A stretch of DNA of 28,309 nt from positions 1-28,309 of the forward strand of contig NZ_BAAAFZ010000005.1 of assembly GCF_039523795.1 (NCBI RefSeq), written 5' to 3'. A program made the position numbers and the translations under genes. Source of the stretch: Craurococcus roseus (lineage in GTDB: Bacteria > Pseudomonadota > Alphaproteobacteria > Acetobacterales > Acetobacteraceae). Positions 1 through 7,795 of the stretch are shown one piece after another (positions within the stretch are counted from its first letter, which is position 1; every line of letters starts with the position of its first letter). The notes below the pieces were generated by a model that was not told the DNA's origin, made no database searches, and saw only the letters and a program-made list of their open reading frames with translations.

Positions 1-2
1 GC

Positions 3-44
3 GTCGTCACCCACAGCCTCATGCTCCTCGCCGATGCGGCGTGA
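3..44 (+). CDS. possible C-terminal end of an upstream gene (partial)
   Basis: Reading from base 3, the frame gives VVTHSLMLLADAA and then TGA at 42-44. This looks like the tail of a protein whose body lies outside the window, and it would converge on nrdB with 26 bp between the stop codons. Thirteen residues are too few to name a family, and a chance open frame cannot be excluded. Confidence 0.3.
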   Translation, partial: VVTHSLMLLADAA

Positions 45-70
45 GCCTTTCAACAGAGCAAAAGGCGTTT

Positions 71-1138
71 TTAATGGACCGGAGGGCCTTTCAGACTCTC
101 ATTGTCCTCGCCGCGCCAGTGGTCACCGATCGATGATGACCAAACCTCCTCCCAACTGCCGATGGTGCTCGCCCGCGAATACTCGGTGGCGCGGTTCTCG
201 AAGAAATTCGTGTGCTCCACCGCGTTCAGCATCTCGTCGAGCCAGGGGAGCGGGTTCTTCTCGATGCCGTAGATCGGCTCCAGGCCGAGCTGTTGCAGGC
301 GCCGGTCGGCGATGAAGCGGATGTAGCCCTTGGTCTGCTCCGCATCGAGGCCCTGCACGCCGCCCAGTTCGAAGGCGAGGTCGATGAAGGCGTCCTCGTG
401 CTCGACGATGGTGGCGCAGATCTCGGTGATCTCCCGCCGCAGATCCGCCGTCCAGATCTCCGGGTTCTCCTGCACGAAGGTGCGGAACAGCCGGATGACG
501 GAGAGGCAGTGCAAGGTCTCGTCGCGCACCGACCAGGAGACGATCTGCCCCATCCCCTTCATCTTGTTGAAGCGGGGAAAGTTCATGAGGATGGCGAAGG
601 AGGCGAAGAGCTGGAGCCCCTCGGTGAACGCGCCGAAGGCGGCCAGCGTCTTGGCGATCTCGGGCTTCGAATCCACCGAGAAGCCCTGCATGTAGTCGAA
701 CTTGTCCTTCATCTCCTTGTACTTGAGGAAGGCGGTGTACTCCGTCTCCGGCATCCCGATGGTGTCGAGCAGGTGCGAGTAGGCGGCGATGTGGATGGTC
801 TCGATGTTGGAAAAGGCCGAGAGCATCATCAGCACTTCGGTCGGTTTGAAGACCTGGCTGTAGTGCTTCATGTAGCAGTTGTTCACCTCGACGTCCGCCT
901 GGGTGAAGAAGCGGAAGATCTGCGTCAGCAGATTCCGCTCGGCGTCGCTGAGGTTCTTCTGCCAGTCCTTCACGTCGTCCGCGAGCGGCACCTCCTCGGG
1001 CAGCCAATGCACGCGCTGCTGCGTCAGCCACGCATCGTACGCCCACGGGTAGCGGAAGGGCTTGTAGACCGGGTTCGCGGTCAGCAGGTCGAAGCGCGCG
1101 GCGCGGTCGCCGCCGGGCGTGTGCATGCCGTCAGCCAT
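71..1138 (-). CDS. nrdB: class I ribonucleotide reductase, small (beta, R2) subunit
   Basis: NrdB carries the di-metal centre and tyrosyl radical that the NrdA subunit uses to reduce ribonucleotides to deoxyribonucleotides in the cytoplasm. The 355-residue product has the diagnostic ligands: the first carboxylate in the TQADVEV segment (about 82-84), E113-x-x-H116 with radical tyrosine Y120 in ETIHIAAY, E173, and E207-x-x-H210 in RDETLH. The start at 1138 is preceded by a good Shine-Dalgarno (GGGGAGGA) 9 nt away. The longer reading from 1168 would add ten residues with no family support. The preceding small ORF ends inside the first codons of nrdB, which suggests translational coupling. After the SWEEVW segment, where I remember many alphaproteobacterial R2 proteins ending, about 20 extra residues (SSSIGDHW onward) follow. 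The family call is secure; the tail is unexplained. Confidence 0.96.
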   Translation of the reverse strand: MADGMHTPGGDRAARFDLLTANPVYKPFRYPWAYDAWLTQQRVHWLPEEVPLADDVKDWQKNLSDAERNLLTQIFRFFTQADVEVNNCYMKHYSQVFKPTEVLMMLSAFSNIETIHIAAYSHLLDTIGMPETEYTAFLKYKEMKDKFDYMQGFSVDSKPEIAKTLAAFGAFTEGLQLFASFAILMNFPRFNKMKGMGQIVSWSVRDETLHCLSVIRLFRTFVQENPEIWTADLRREITEICATIVEHEDAFIDLAFELGGVQGLDAEQTKGYIRFIADRRLQQLGLEPIYGIEKNPLPWLDEMLNAVEHTNFFENRATEYSRASTIGSWEEVWSSSIGDHWRGEDNESLKGPPVH

Positions 1139-1382
1139 GGATGGGTGTCCTCCCCTGGACTCGATCAATGAAAGCCATTGCGAGGCGCCGGCCCTCGGCC
1201 CCGGAACGCGGCCAAGTCGGCAGGCCCACGATCAATGGGACCGTGTCGAAGCCGCCGTCCACGATGGCTATGCAGCACGCCTTCTGCAAATCCGCCGGCG
1301 GCATGGAGGCCAGATCGGGCAGCCCCGCGCGCAGTTCGGACACAGAAACCCCCGATCGCGGCTCACGCCTTCGATTGGACAT
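1131..1382 (-). CDS. unrecognised small protein between nrdA and nrdB
   Basis: An 83-residue frame starts MSNRRREPRSGVSVSEL and ends VQGRTPIHG. ATG at 1382 is preceded by GGAG at 8 nt; in-frame ATG 1388 and GTG 1391 are alternatives. It begins about 100 bp downstream of the nrdA stop and its TGA overlaps the first 8 nt of nrdB, the usual arrangement of a real coupled cistron. The middle (ADLQKACCIAIVDGGFDTVP) looks like folded protein rather than a low-complexity shadow, and codon third positions are mostly G or C, though less extreme than in nrdA. I recognise no domain, signal peptide or membrane segment. It could be an nrd-associated small protein or a leader-like ORF coupling nrdA to nrdB translation. 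The function is unknown. Confidence 0.55.
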   Translation of the reverse strand: MSNRRREPRSGVSVSELRAGLPDLASMPPADLQKACCIAIVDGGFDTVPLIVGLPTWPRSGAEGRRLAMAFIDRVQGRTPIHG

Positions 1383-1478
1383 CCGCATCACTCCAAGCTG
1401 GTAGAAAACCGTGCCATCCCGGGCGGCGGGGGCGCTCCCAGGCGCCGTCCCGGCCGCCCCGGCGTCAGCCGGCCCGCC

Positions 1479-3386
1479 TCATTGGCAAGCCAAGCATTCC
1501 TCGTAATTCGTCGCGTTCGCCGTCGCCTGCGCCGCCGCGGCCACCAGCGGCAACGGCGCCGGCACGTCGTCCTTGTGCAGCGTCATCACGTCGCTCTGCC
1601 CGACCACCTTCTGGCTCACCGCGTCCGCGCGCTGGATGGACAGCGAGCGGCAGTAGTAGAGCGACTTCACGCCGCGCTTCCACGCCATCACGTGGATCTG
1701 GTGCAGGTCGCGCTTGTGCACGTTGGCCGGCAGGAACAGGTTCAGCGACTGGCTCTGGCAGATGTAGGGCGCGCGGTCGGCCGCGTGCTCCACCACCCAG
1801 CGCTGGTCCAGCTCGAAGGCGGTCTTGAAGGTGGCGCGCTCCTGGTCGGTCAGGAAGTCGAGGTGCTGCACGCTGCCCTTGTTGACGGTGATCGTCGTCC
1901 AGGTGTCCTCGTCGTCCCGCCCGTGCTTGGCGAGCACGCGCTTCAGGTACGGGTTGCGGACGATGTAGGAGCCCGACAGCGTCTTGTGGTTGTAGACGTT
2001 GGCCGCGATCGGCTCGATGCCCGGCGAGGCGCCGCCGCAGATGATGGAGATCGACGCCGTCGGCGCGATGGCGATCTTGTTCGAAAAGCGCTCGGGGAAG
2101 CCGTACTCGGCCGCGTCCGGGCACGGCCCCCGCTCCTCCGCGAGCTGCCGGCTCGCCGCGTCCGCCTGGGCGCGGATGTGGCGGAACATCTTCTTGTTCC
2201 ACACCTTGGCGACCACGCTTTCGAAGGGGACGTTCAGCGCCTGCAAGAAGGAGTGGAAGCCCATCACGCCGAGGCCCACGCTCCGCTCGCGCATGGCGCT
2301 GTACTTGGCCTTGGCCATGCTGTCGGGCGCGGTGTCGATGAACTCCTGGAGCACGTTGTCCAGGAAGCGCATCACGTCCGGGATGAAGCGCGGCTCGTCC
2401 TTCCACTCGAACCAGGTTTCTAGGTTGAGGGAGGACAGGCAGCACACCGCCGTCCGCTCCCGCCCGTGCTGGTCGGTGCCGGTGGGCAGGGTGATCTCGG
2501 AGCAGAGATTGGAGGTCTTCACCTCCAGGCCGGCCAGTTTCTGGTGCTCCGGCCGCGCGCGGTTCACGTGGTCGGAGAATACGAGGTAGGGCTCGCCCGT
2601 CTCGATCCGCGCCGTGAGGATGCGTATCCAGAGGTGGCGGGCCGAGACCTTTCGGACGACGGCGCCGTCCTTGGGGCTGGTCAGCGGCCACTCCTCGTCG
2701 GCCTCCACCGCGCGCATGAAGGCGTCGGGGATGAGCAGGCCGTGGTGCAGGTTGAGCGCCTTGCGGTTCGGGTCGCCGCCGGTGGGGCGGCGGATCTCGA
2801 TGAACTCCTCCACCTCCGGGTGGCTCACCGGCAGGTAGCAGGCCGCCGAACCGCGCCGCAGCGAGCCCTGCGAGATCGCCAGCGTCAGGCTGTCCATCAC
2901 CCGGATGAAGGGCACCACGCCGGAGGTCTTGCCGTTGCGCCCGACCTTCTCGCCGATGCCCCGCAGGTTGCCCCAGTAGGAGCCGATGCCGCCGCCCTTG
3001 GCGGCCAGCCACACGTTTTCGTTCCAGAGGCCGACGATGCCTTCCAGGCTGTCGGACGCCTCGTTCAGGAAGCAGGAGATCGGCAGGCCGCGCGTGGTGC
3101 CGCCGTTGGACAGCACCGGCGTCGCCGGCATGAACCAGAGGCGCGAGATGTAATCGTAGATGCGCTGGGAATGCGCCGCGTCGTCACCGAAGGCGCTCGC
3201 CACCCGGGCGAACAGGTCCTGGTAACTCTCGTCCGGCAGGAGGTAACGGTCGTCCAGCGTGGCCTTGCCGAAATCGGTAAGCAGCGCGTCGCGAGACCGC
3301 TCCACCTGGACTTGGCCGTGCCCCTGCAATTGGACGGCGTCGAACACCGTGGCTTCCCCCTCAAATCCCCGGACCGGAGCATGCAT
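1479..3386 (-). CDS. nrdA: class I ribonucleotide reductase, large (alpha, R1) subunit
   Basis: This is the catalytic subunit for dNTP synthesis. The 635-residue sequence has the expected residues: C105 (LPISC) and C315 (TAVCC) as the substrate-reducing pair, N293/C295/E297 in SNLCSE with the thiyl-radical cysteine, the radical-transfer pair Y577-Y578 (LYYCRS), and the thioredoxin-reduced tail C631-x-x-C634 (ECLACQ). It is short for an R1. It begins almost directly in the catalytic domain and has no N-terminal ATP-cone, so the dATP overall-activity switch of E. coli NrdA is probably absent. It is first in the operon, with NrdR boxes 15-62 bp upstream of the start and DnaA boxes 240-265 bp upstream. 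The ATG at 3386 gives the full N-terminus; I see no strong Shine-Dalgarno. Confidence 0.96.
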   Translation of the reverse strand: MHAPVRGFEGEATVFDAVQLQGHGQVQVERSRDALLTDFGKATLDDRYLLPDESYQDLFARVASAFGDDAAHSQRIYDYISRLWFMPATPVLSNGGTTRGLPISCFLNEASDSLEGIVGLWNENVWLAAKGGGIGSYWGNLRGIGEKVGRNGKTSGVVPFIRVMDSLTLAISQGSLRRGSAACYLPVSHPEVEEFIEIRRPTGGDPNRKALNLHHGLLIPDAFMRAVEADEEWPLTSPKDGAVVRKVSARHLWIRILTARIETGEPYLVFSDHVNRARPEHQKLAGLEVKTSNLCSEITLPTGTDQHGRERTAVCCLSSLNLETWFEWKDEPRFIPDVMRFLDNVLQEFIDTAPDSMAKAKYSAMRERSVGLGVMGFHSFLQALNVPFESVVAKVWNKKMFRHIRAQADAASRQLAEERGPCPDAAEYGFPERFSNKIAIAPTASISIICGGASPGIEPIAANVYNHKTLSGSYIVRNPYLKRVLAKHGRDDEDTWTTITVNKGSVQHLDFLTDQERATFKTAFELDQRWVVEHAADRAPYICQSQSLNLFLPANVHKRDLHQIHVMAWKRGVKSLYYCRSLSIQRADAVSQKVVGQSDVMTLHKDDVPAPLPLVAAAAQATANATNYEECLACQ

Positions 3387-3400
3387 GTTTGACGCTTCCT

Positions 3401-3416
3401 ACACAATATATCGGCC
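3401..3416. promoter_or_regulatory. NrdR box 1
   Basis: ACACAATATATCGGCC matches the left half and core of the 16-bp NrdR consensus (acaCwAtATaTwGtgt, from memory). It lies 15 bp upstream of the nrdA start and 32 bp from a second box. NrdR is the ATP/dATP-sensing repressor of RNR operons. Confidence 0.72.
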
Positions 3417-3432
3417 TGATCGCCCCATACTA

Positions 3433-3448
3433 ACACCATATGAGGTGG
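3433..3448. promoter_or_regulatory. NrdR box 2
   Basis: ACACCATATGAGGTGG has a dyad-symmetric core (CACC-ATATGA-GGTG) and starts exactly 32 bp from box 1. This is about three helical turns, the spacing typical of paired NrdR boxes. The pairing makes the call stronger than either box alone. Confidence 0.7.
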
Positions 3449-3623
3449 GTGGTTGCAGATTTTCGGCCGTCACGTCCCGCCTATCAATGCGGCCTTTGTT
3501 CTATATACGTTCACACTTGACCGCCGCTCCCGCAAGCGAAAACAGCGGCTTCAGGGCCGTTGTTGGCAACCTGCGACAGGCATCCGACGAGCAAAAAGCG
3601 GAACCACGGCGCAAGCATCCCCA

Positions 3624-3651
3624 GGTTCCACACTTATCCACAGTATCCACA
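3624..3651 (+). promoter_or_regulatory. DnaA-box cluster upstream of nrdA
   Basis: A perfect consensus DnaA box TTATCCACA (3634-3642) is followed without a gap by GTATCCACA (3643-3651, one mismatch). It is preceded by GGTTCCACA (3624-3632, weaker), so three 9-mers lie head to tail. DnaA is known to act at nrd promoters in E. coli, and control of nrd here is the simplest reading. I see no dnaA, parA/B, gidA or hemE nearby, so an origin is less likely. Confidence 0.62.
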
Positions 3652-3859
3652 GGGTCCGTCGCCCGCCTTCTGTGGCGCCGGAGGCACTCGGCCCCGTGAA
3701 GGGCCGACCCCAGCGATGGGCTGGGACGCGCCCGCGGCGGCGCCCCTACCAAGAAGGCGCATAGCAAGCCTTGAGCAATCGCAAAAGTGGAAATGCGGCT
3801 AGCGGCGCCAGCGGGTGGGGCACCGAATCGCGGAGGGGGCCGTCCCTGCGGACCGCCCT

Positions 3860-3889
3860 AAGGAGCCGCCCGGCGGGCGGCCCCTCCTT
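3860..3889 (-). terminator. GC-rich hairpin downstream of metE
   Basis: On the minus strand, 17 nt after the metE stop, AAGGAG-GGG-CCGCCC pairs with GGGCGGCTCCTT. The stem is 12 bp with a GGG bulge and a 3-nt loop. There is no U-tract, so it could be a weak or factor-assisted terminator or a 3'-end stabilising hairpin. Confidence 0.5.
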
Positions 3890-3905
3890 CAGCTAGGCCG
3901 TAGGG

Positions 3906-6218
3906 TCAGCGCAGCTCCGCCCGCAGCCGCCGCGCGGCCTCCACCAGATTCGCCACCGCCGGCTTCACCTCGGCCCAGCCGCGGGTCTTCAGCCCGCAGT
4001 CGGGGTTGAGCCACAGCCGGTCGGCCGGCAGCCGCTCCATCGCGCGCCGCAGCAGCGCGGCCATTTCCTCCGCGCCCGGCACGCGCGGGCTGTGGATGTC
4101 CCACACGCCCGGCCCGATCCCGTTCGGGTAGGAAAAGGCGGCGAAGGCTTCCAGCAGCTCCATCCGGCTGCGCGCGGTTTCGATGGAGATCACGTCGGCG
4201 TCCATGGCCGCGACCGCGTCCATGATGTCGTTGAACTCGCTGTAGCACATGTGGGTGTGGATCTGCGTTTCGTCCCGCACCCCGGCCGAGGCGAGGCGGA
4301 AGCACGCCACCGCCCAGCGCAGGTACTCCGGGCGGTCGCCCTCCCGCAGCGGCAAGCCCTCGCGGAAGGCCGGCTCGTCGATCTGCACGACGGGGATGCC
4401 GGCCGCTTCCAGGTCCAGCACCTCGTCGCGGATGGAGAGCGCGATCTGCCGGCACACCGCCTCGCGCGGCAGGTCGTCGCGCACGAAGGACCATTGCAGC
4501 ATGGTCACCGGCCCGGTGAGCATTCCCTTCATCGGGCGCTTGGTGAGCGATTGCGCGAAGGCGCTCCACCGCACCGTCATCGGCGCCGGCCGCGACACGT
4601 CGCGCCAGATGATGGGCGGCGCCACGCAGCGGCTGCCGTAGGATTGCACCCAGCCGTGCTTGGTGAAGGCGTAGCCGTCCAACCGCTCGCCGAAGTACTT
4701 GACCATGTCGTTGCGTTCGAACTCGCCGTGGACCGGCACGTCCACGCCGACCTCGTCCTGCCAGCGCACCGCCTCCGCGGTCAGCCGCTCGATGCCCGCC
4801 TCGTATTCGGCCGAGGCGATCTCGCCCCGCGCGGCGCGGGCGCGCAATGAGCGCACCTCGGCCGTTTGCGGGAAGGAGCCTATGGTGGTGACCGGCAGGG
4901 GCGGCAGGCGCAAACGCTCGCGCTGCTTGGCCGCGCGCCCCGCGTAAGGGCTGCGCCGCCGCTCCATCTCAGGCGTGAGCGCGGCGAGGCGCTCCGCCAC
5001 GTCCGGGTTCCGCGCCACCGCGTCGGCCCGGTGTTCGGCGACGGCCCTGTCGCTCGCCTCCAGCGCCGGCGCGACGGCCGCCTCGCCCTCGTCCAGGGCG
5101 CGGGCCAGCGCCGCCACCTCCGCCAGCTTCTCCTCCGCGAAGGCGAGGCGCCGGCGCAGCGCGGGATCGAGCGCCGTTTCCATCCGCAGGCTGTGCGGCA
5201 CGTGCAGCAAGGAGCACGACGGCGCCACCATCAGCCGCCGCGACCCGTCCGCGCGCCGCCGCGCCGCGCCCTGCAACCGCTCGAGCACGCCGTGCAGGTC
5301 AGTGCGCCACACGTTGCGCCCGTCCACCACGCCGAGGGATAGCCATTGCTCCGCCCGCGCGAGGCCCAACGCGCCGTCGAGTTGCGCCGGGTCGCGCACC
5401 AGGTCGAGATGCACGCCCGAGACCGGCAAGGAAAAGGCGAGCGGCAGGTTCTCGCGCAAGCCCCCGAAGTAGGTGGCGAGCAGCAGGTCCAGCCCGGGCG
5501 CCGCGTCGGCCAGCGCGCGGAAGGCGGCGGCGTAGGCGTCGCCCGCGCCCGCCGGCAGATCCGTGGCGAGGCAGGGCTCGTCCACCTGCACCCAGGCCGC
5601 GCCCGCCTCCGCCATGCCGCGCAGCGCGTCCGCGTAGGCGGGCAGCAGCGCCGGCAGCAGGTCGAGCGGCTTGGTCCCGTCCTCGCCCTTGGACAGCAGC
5701 AGGAACGACACCGGCCCGAGCAGCACCGGCCGCGTGCGGCACCCGCTCGCCAGCCCTTCCCGCACCGCCTCGGCCCAGCGGTTGCGCGCCAGGCGGAAGC
5801 GCGTCGCGGCGGACAGGCGCGGCACCAGATAGTGGTAGTTGGTGTCGAACCACTTGGTCATCTCCAGCGCCGTCGCGGTGCCGCCGGAGCAGCCGCAGCC
5901 CCCGCCGCGACCGCCGCGCGCGAGCAGGAACAGCGTGGACAGGGAGACCGGCCCCTCGCCGTCCCAGCCGTAGCCCGGCGGCACGGCGCCAAACGCGCAA
6001 GCGGTTTCCAGCACGTGGTCGTAGAGGGCGAAGTCGCCCGAGGGCAGGTGCCCGATGCCCGCGCCCTGCTGCACGGCGCGGCCGTTGGCGCGCAACGCGG
6101 CGGCGCCGCGGAGCAGTTCGTCTTCGGAGCTTTTGCCGGCCCAAAAGGCTTCGAGCGCGGTCTTGAGTTCCCGGCGCGGCCCGATGCGCGGGTAGCCGAG
6201 GTTGGCGGCGATGGTCAT
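3906..6218 (-). CDS. metE: cobalamin-independent methionine synthase
   Basis: MetE transfers a methyl group from 5-methyltetrahydropteroyl-triglutamate to homocysteine in the last step of methionine synthesis, without B12. The product is 770 residues, the usual size, and starts MTIAANLGYPRIG. The zinc ligands are all present: H656 and C658 (HTHMC), E680 (SIETARS) and C741 (NPDCGL). Their spacings are the same as H641/C643/E665/C726 of the E. coli enzyme. ATG 6218 is chosen because the family N-terminus begins there; the upstream open frame is riboswitch sequence. A Gly/Cys-rich stretch (about residues 102-113, GGRGGGCGCSGG) interrupts the usual ARG...ALEMTKWF segment and is unusual. Expression is expected to be shut down by B12 through the preceding riboswitch. 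Confidence 0.96.
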   Translation of the reverse strand: MTIAANLGYPRIGPRRELKTALEAFWAGKSSEDELLRGAAALRANGRAVQQGAGIGHLPSGDFALYDHVLETACAFGAVPPGYGWDGEGPVSLSTLFLLARGGRGGGCGCSGGTATALEMTKWFDTNYHYLVPRLSAATRFRLARNRWAEAVREGLASGCRTRPVLLGPVSFLLLSKGEDGTKPLDLLPALLPAYADALRGMAEAGAAWVQVDEPCLATDLPAGAGDAYAAAFRALADAAPGLDLLLATYFGGLRENLPLAFSLPVSGVHLDLVRDPAQLDGALGLARAEQWLSLGVVDGRNVWRTDLHGVLERLQGAARRRADGSRRLMVAPSCSLLHVPHSLRMETALDPALRRRLAFAEEKLAEVAALARALDEGEAAVAPALEASDRAVAEHRADAVARNPDVAERLAALTPEMERRRSPYAGRAAKQRERLRLPPLPVTTIGSFPQTAEVRSLRARAARGEIASAEYEAGIERLTAEAVRWQDEVGVDVPVHGEFERNDMVKYFGERLDGYAFTKHGWVQSYGSRCVAPPIIWRDVSRPAPMTVRWSAFAQSLTKRPMKGMLTGPVTMLQWSFVRDDLPREAVCRQIALSIRDEVLDLEAAGIPVVQIDEPAFREGLPLREGDRPEYLRWAVACFRLASAGVRDETQIHTHMCYSEFNDIMDAVAAMDADVISIETARSRMELLEAFAAFSYPNGIGPGVWDIHSPRVPGAEEMAALLRRAMERLPADRLWLNPDCGLKTRGWAEVKPAVANLVEAARRLRAELR

Positions 6219-6299
6219 CGCATACAGTCTCCGCCACCGGTGCGCCCAGCCCGGCGGAAGGGATGGCGGCGCCGCCCGCGGCCCGCCCTCGGCGGAGCA

Positions 6300-6516
6300 C
6301 GGAAGGTCGCCGGCGCCGGCAGGTCTCCTGGCTCGCGGGTCGCCGCCGCCGGCCCGCCTTCCCGCGCGGGCGTCTCCGCCGCGCAGTGGCCCGCCCCGTT
6401 CGTCACGAGGCGGATGGGCCGGCGGCTCTCCGCCGACAGTTGCTGGGGCAGCCGCCGACTTGCGAGGCGAGCCCCGCGCACGGCGTTCCCTTTTCACCCG
6501 CCCGCGCGGGACCAAC
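6300..6516 (-). ncRNA. cobalamin (B12) riboswitch controlling metE
   Basis: Read on the minus strand, the leader contains the hallmarks of the adenosylcobalamin riboswitch in order: GGTGAAAAGGGAA near the 5' end, GCTGCCCCAGCAACTGT, GCCACTG, GGGAAGGCGGG, and the B12 box AGCCAGGAGACCTGCC (6318-6333). It ends about 80 nt before the metE ATG. Riboswitch control of metE is well established: when cobalamin is plentiful the B12-dependent MetH can work and MetE is turned off. The outer boundaries are approximate. Confidence 0.93.
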
Positions 6517-6520
6517 GCGA

Positions 6521-6538
6521 CATAAGCATATCTTTATG
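6521..6538. promoter_or_regulatory. imperfect palindrome at the metE promoter (possible SahR-type operator)
   Basis: CATAAGCATATCTTTATG is an 18-bp dyad with 14 of 18 positions symmetric; the ideal half would be CATAAAGAT. It lies just 5' of the riboswitch, where the promoter should be, and is AT-rich in a very GC-rich setting. It resembles, from memory, the operator of SahR (ArsR family), which represses SAM-cycle genes including metE in Proteobacteria. The regulator assignment is an inference. Confidence 0.5.
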
Positions 6539-6556
6539 CCTCGCCGACAGCAAGCC

Positions 6557-7663
6557 TCAGCGCGCCGCGACGGAGGCCCGACGCAACCGCAGCATCATGG
6601 TGTCGAACGCGTAGTCCAACACTTGGTGGTAGCCGTAGTGGCGGTCGCGGAACGCCGTCTGGCTCTCCAGCAACTCCTTGAAGCGCGGATTCGCCGCCGC
6701 CTGCTCAGCCAGCACCTCCTGCGTCGCCCGGTAGAGCGCTTCCAGCACGTCGTTCGGGAACTGCCGGAGTTGCACTCCTTGCGCCACCAGCCCGTACAGC
6801 GCCTCCACGTTCTTCCAGTCGTACTGCGCCAACATCCAGGTGGCCGCGGCGGTGCAAGCGCCCTCCAGCGCGGCGCGGTAGGCGCGCGGCAGTTCGCTCC
6901 ACTTCTGGAGGTTCACCAGGCTGTGGAACACCGCCCCGCCCTCGCCCCAGCCGGGGTAGTAGTAGTTCCGCGCCACCTTGTTGAAGCCGAGCTTCGCGTC
7001 GTCGTAGGGCCCGATGTACTCGACGCCGTCGATCGTGCCCCGCTCCAGCGCCGGGTAGATGTCGCCCGGCGCGATCTGCTGCGGCACCACGCCGAGCTTC
7101 GCCATCACGTTGCCCGCCAGCCCCGCGACGCGGAACTTCAGCCCGCGAAGGTCCTCGACGCCCTTGATCTCCTTCCGCAGCCACCCGCCCATCTGGTTGC
7201 CGGTGTTGCCGCAGGGAAGGGCGTGGATGCCGAAGCCGCGGTAGACGCCGTTCAGCATCTCGTTGCCGCCGCCGTGGAAGAACCAGGCGTGCTGCTGGCG
7301 CACGTTCAGCATGAAGGGCACGGTGGTCGAGAAGGCGAGCGCGCTGTCCTTGCCGGTGAAGAACAGCCCGCCGGTGTGCGCCATCTCCACGCTGCCGGCC
7401 GAGACCGCGTCCATCGCCTGCAAGGCCGGCACGATTTCGCCCGCCGGGAAGGGCTGGATGCGGAACCGCCCGTCCGTCATCTCGGACACCAGCCGGCACA
7501 CGTACTCGCTGGTGCCGTAGGTGATGTCGAGCGTGCGCGGGAAGGAGCTGGTCAGGCGCCAGCGGACCTCTGGCTGCGTTTGGGCGACGGCGGGCGCGGC
7601 GAGCGCGGCCGGCCCCGCGGCGAGCCCGGCGGCGGTGGCGAGGATGGTGCGGCGACGCTGCAT
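6557..7663 (-). CDS. TRAP transporter solute-binding protein (DctP/TakP-like)
   Basis: This is the periplasmic receptor of a tripartite ATP-independent periplasmic transporter, probably for an organic or 2-oxo acid. The 368 residues start MQRRRTILATAAGLAAG, a Tat-like signal (RRxxxL) with an Ala-rich segment ending near AVAQ (about residue 28). Family signatures are WRLTSSFP, GRFRIQPFPAGEIVPALQ, the LKFRVAG segment holding the usual ligand-binding arginine, and VEYIGPYDDAKLG, which is typical of the TakP-like branch. The start at 7663 has GAGAGGAGG upstream. No DctQ or DctM gene lies in the window, so this is an orphan receptor or one working with distant membrane subunits. It ends 39 bp before the metE riboswitch on the same strand. 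Confidence 0.9.
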   Translation of the reverse strand: MQRRRTILATAAGLAAGPAALAAPAVAQTQPEVRWRLTSSFPRTLDITYGTSEYVCRLVSEMTDGRFRIQPFPAGEIVPALQAMDAVSAGSVEMAHTGGLFFTGKDSALAFSTTVPFMLNVRQQHAWFFHGGGNEMLNGVYRGFGIHALPCGNTGNQMGGWLRKEIKGVEDLRGLKFRVAGLAGNVMAKLGVVPQQIAPGDIYPALERGTIDGVEYIGPYDDAKLGFNKVARNYYYPGWGEGGAVFHSLVNLQKWSELPRAYRAALEGACTAAATWMLAQYDWKNVEALYGLVAQGVQLRQFPNDVLEALYRATQEVLAEQAAANPRFKELLESQTAFRDRHYGYHQVLDYAFDTMMLRLRRASVAAR

Positions 7664-7699
7664 CTCGTGCCTCCTCTCGGCGGCGGGCCCTGGCCCGGC

Positions 7700-7724
7700 G
7701 CTTGCAACAGCCCGCGTTGCAAGC
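7700..7724. promoter_or_regulatory. inverted repeat upstream of the TRAP receptor gene
   Basis: GCTTGCAAC and GTTGCAAGC form perfect 9-bp arms around a 7-nt spacer, and the symmetry extends to CCCGGC/GCCGGG with one bulged G. It lies 37 bp upstream of the TRAP start, in the leader or promoter. It could be an operator or an RNA hairpin. Confidence 0.5.
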
Positions 7725-7795
7725 CGGGTGCCACGCCGGCCGCCGCCGCCGGTGCCCTTGCGGGACGGGCGGCAGGGTGGCATCTAGCTGTCCAA

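Larger units (their letters stand above)
3387..3905. other. 519-bp regulatory intergenic region between metE and nrdA
   Basis: No convincing gene is present; the short open frames here have no domain or ribosome-site support. From the nrdA side it contains two NrdR-type boxes, a locally AT-rich patch at about 3480-3520 with a CTATATA stretch that could hold a promoter element, a DnaA-box cluster at 3624-3651, and a GC-rich hairpin after metE. All of this fits a long controlled promoter region for nrdA. Confidence 0.7.

Noticed and set aside
60..100. Terminator between the left partial gene and nrdB
   Set aside because: AAAGGC/GCCTTT can pair, but with a long loop, only 6 bp and overlapping the nrdB stop; too weak to call.
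1465..3012. Large minus-strand frame inside nrdA
   Set aside because: It overlaps the well-supported nrdA in another phase and has low-complexity composition without domains.
3624..3651. DnaA boxes as a chromosomal replication origin
   Set aside because: Only three 9-mers, no large AT-rich unwinding region beside them, and no usual origin neighbours; the nrdA promoter is a sufficient explanation.
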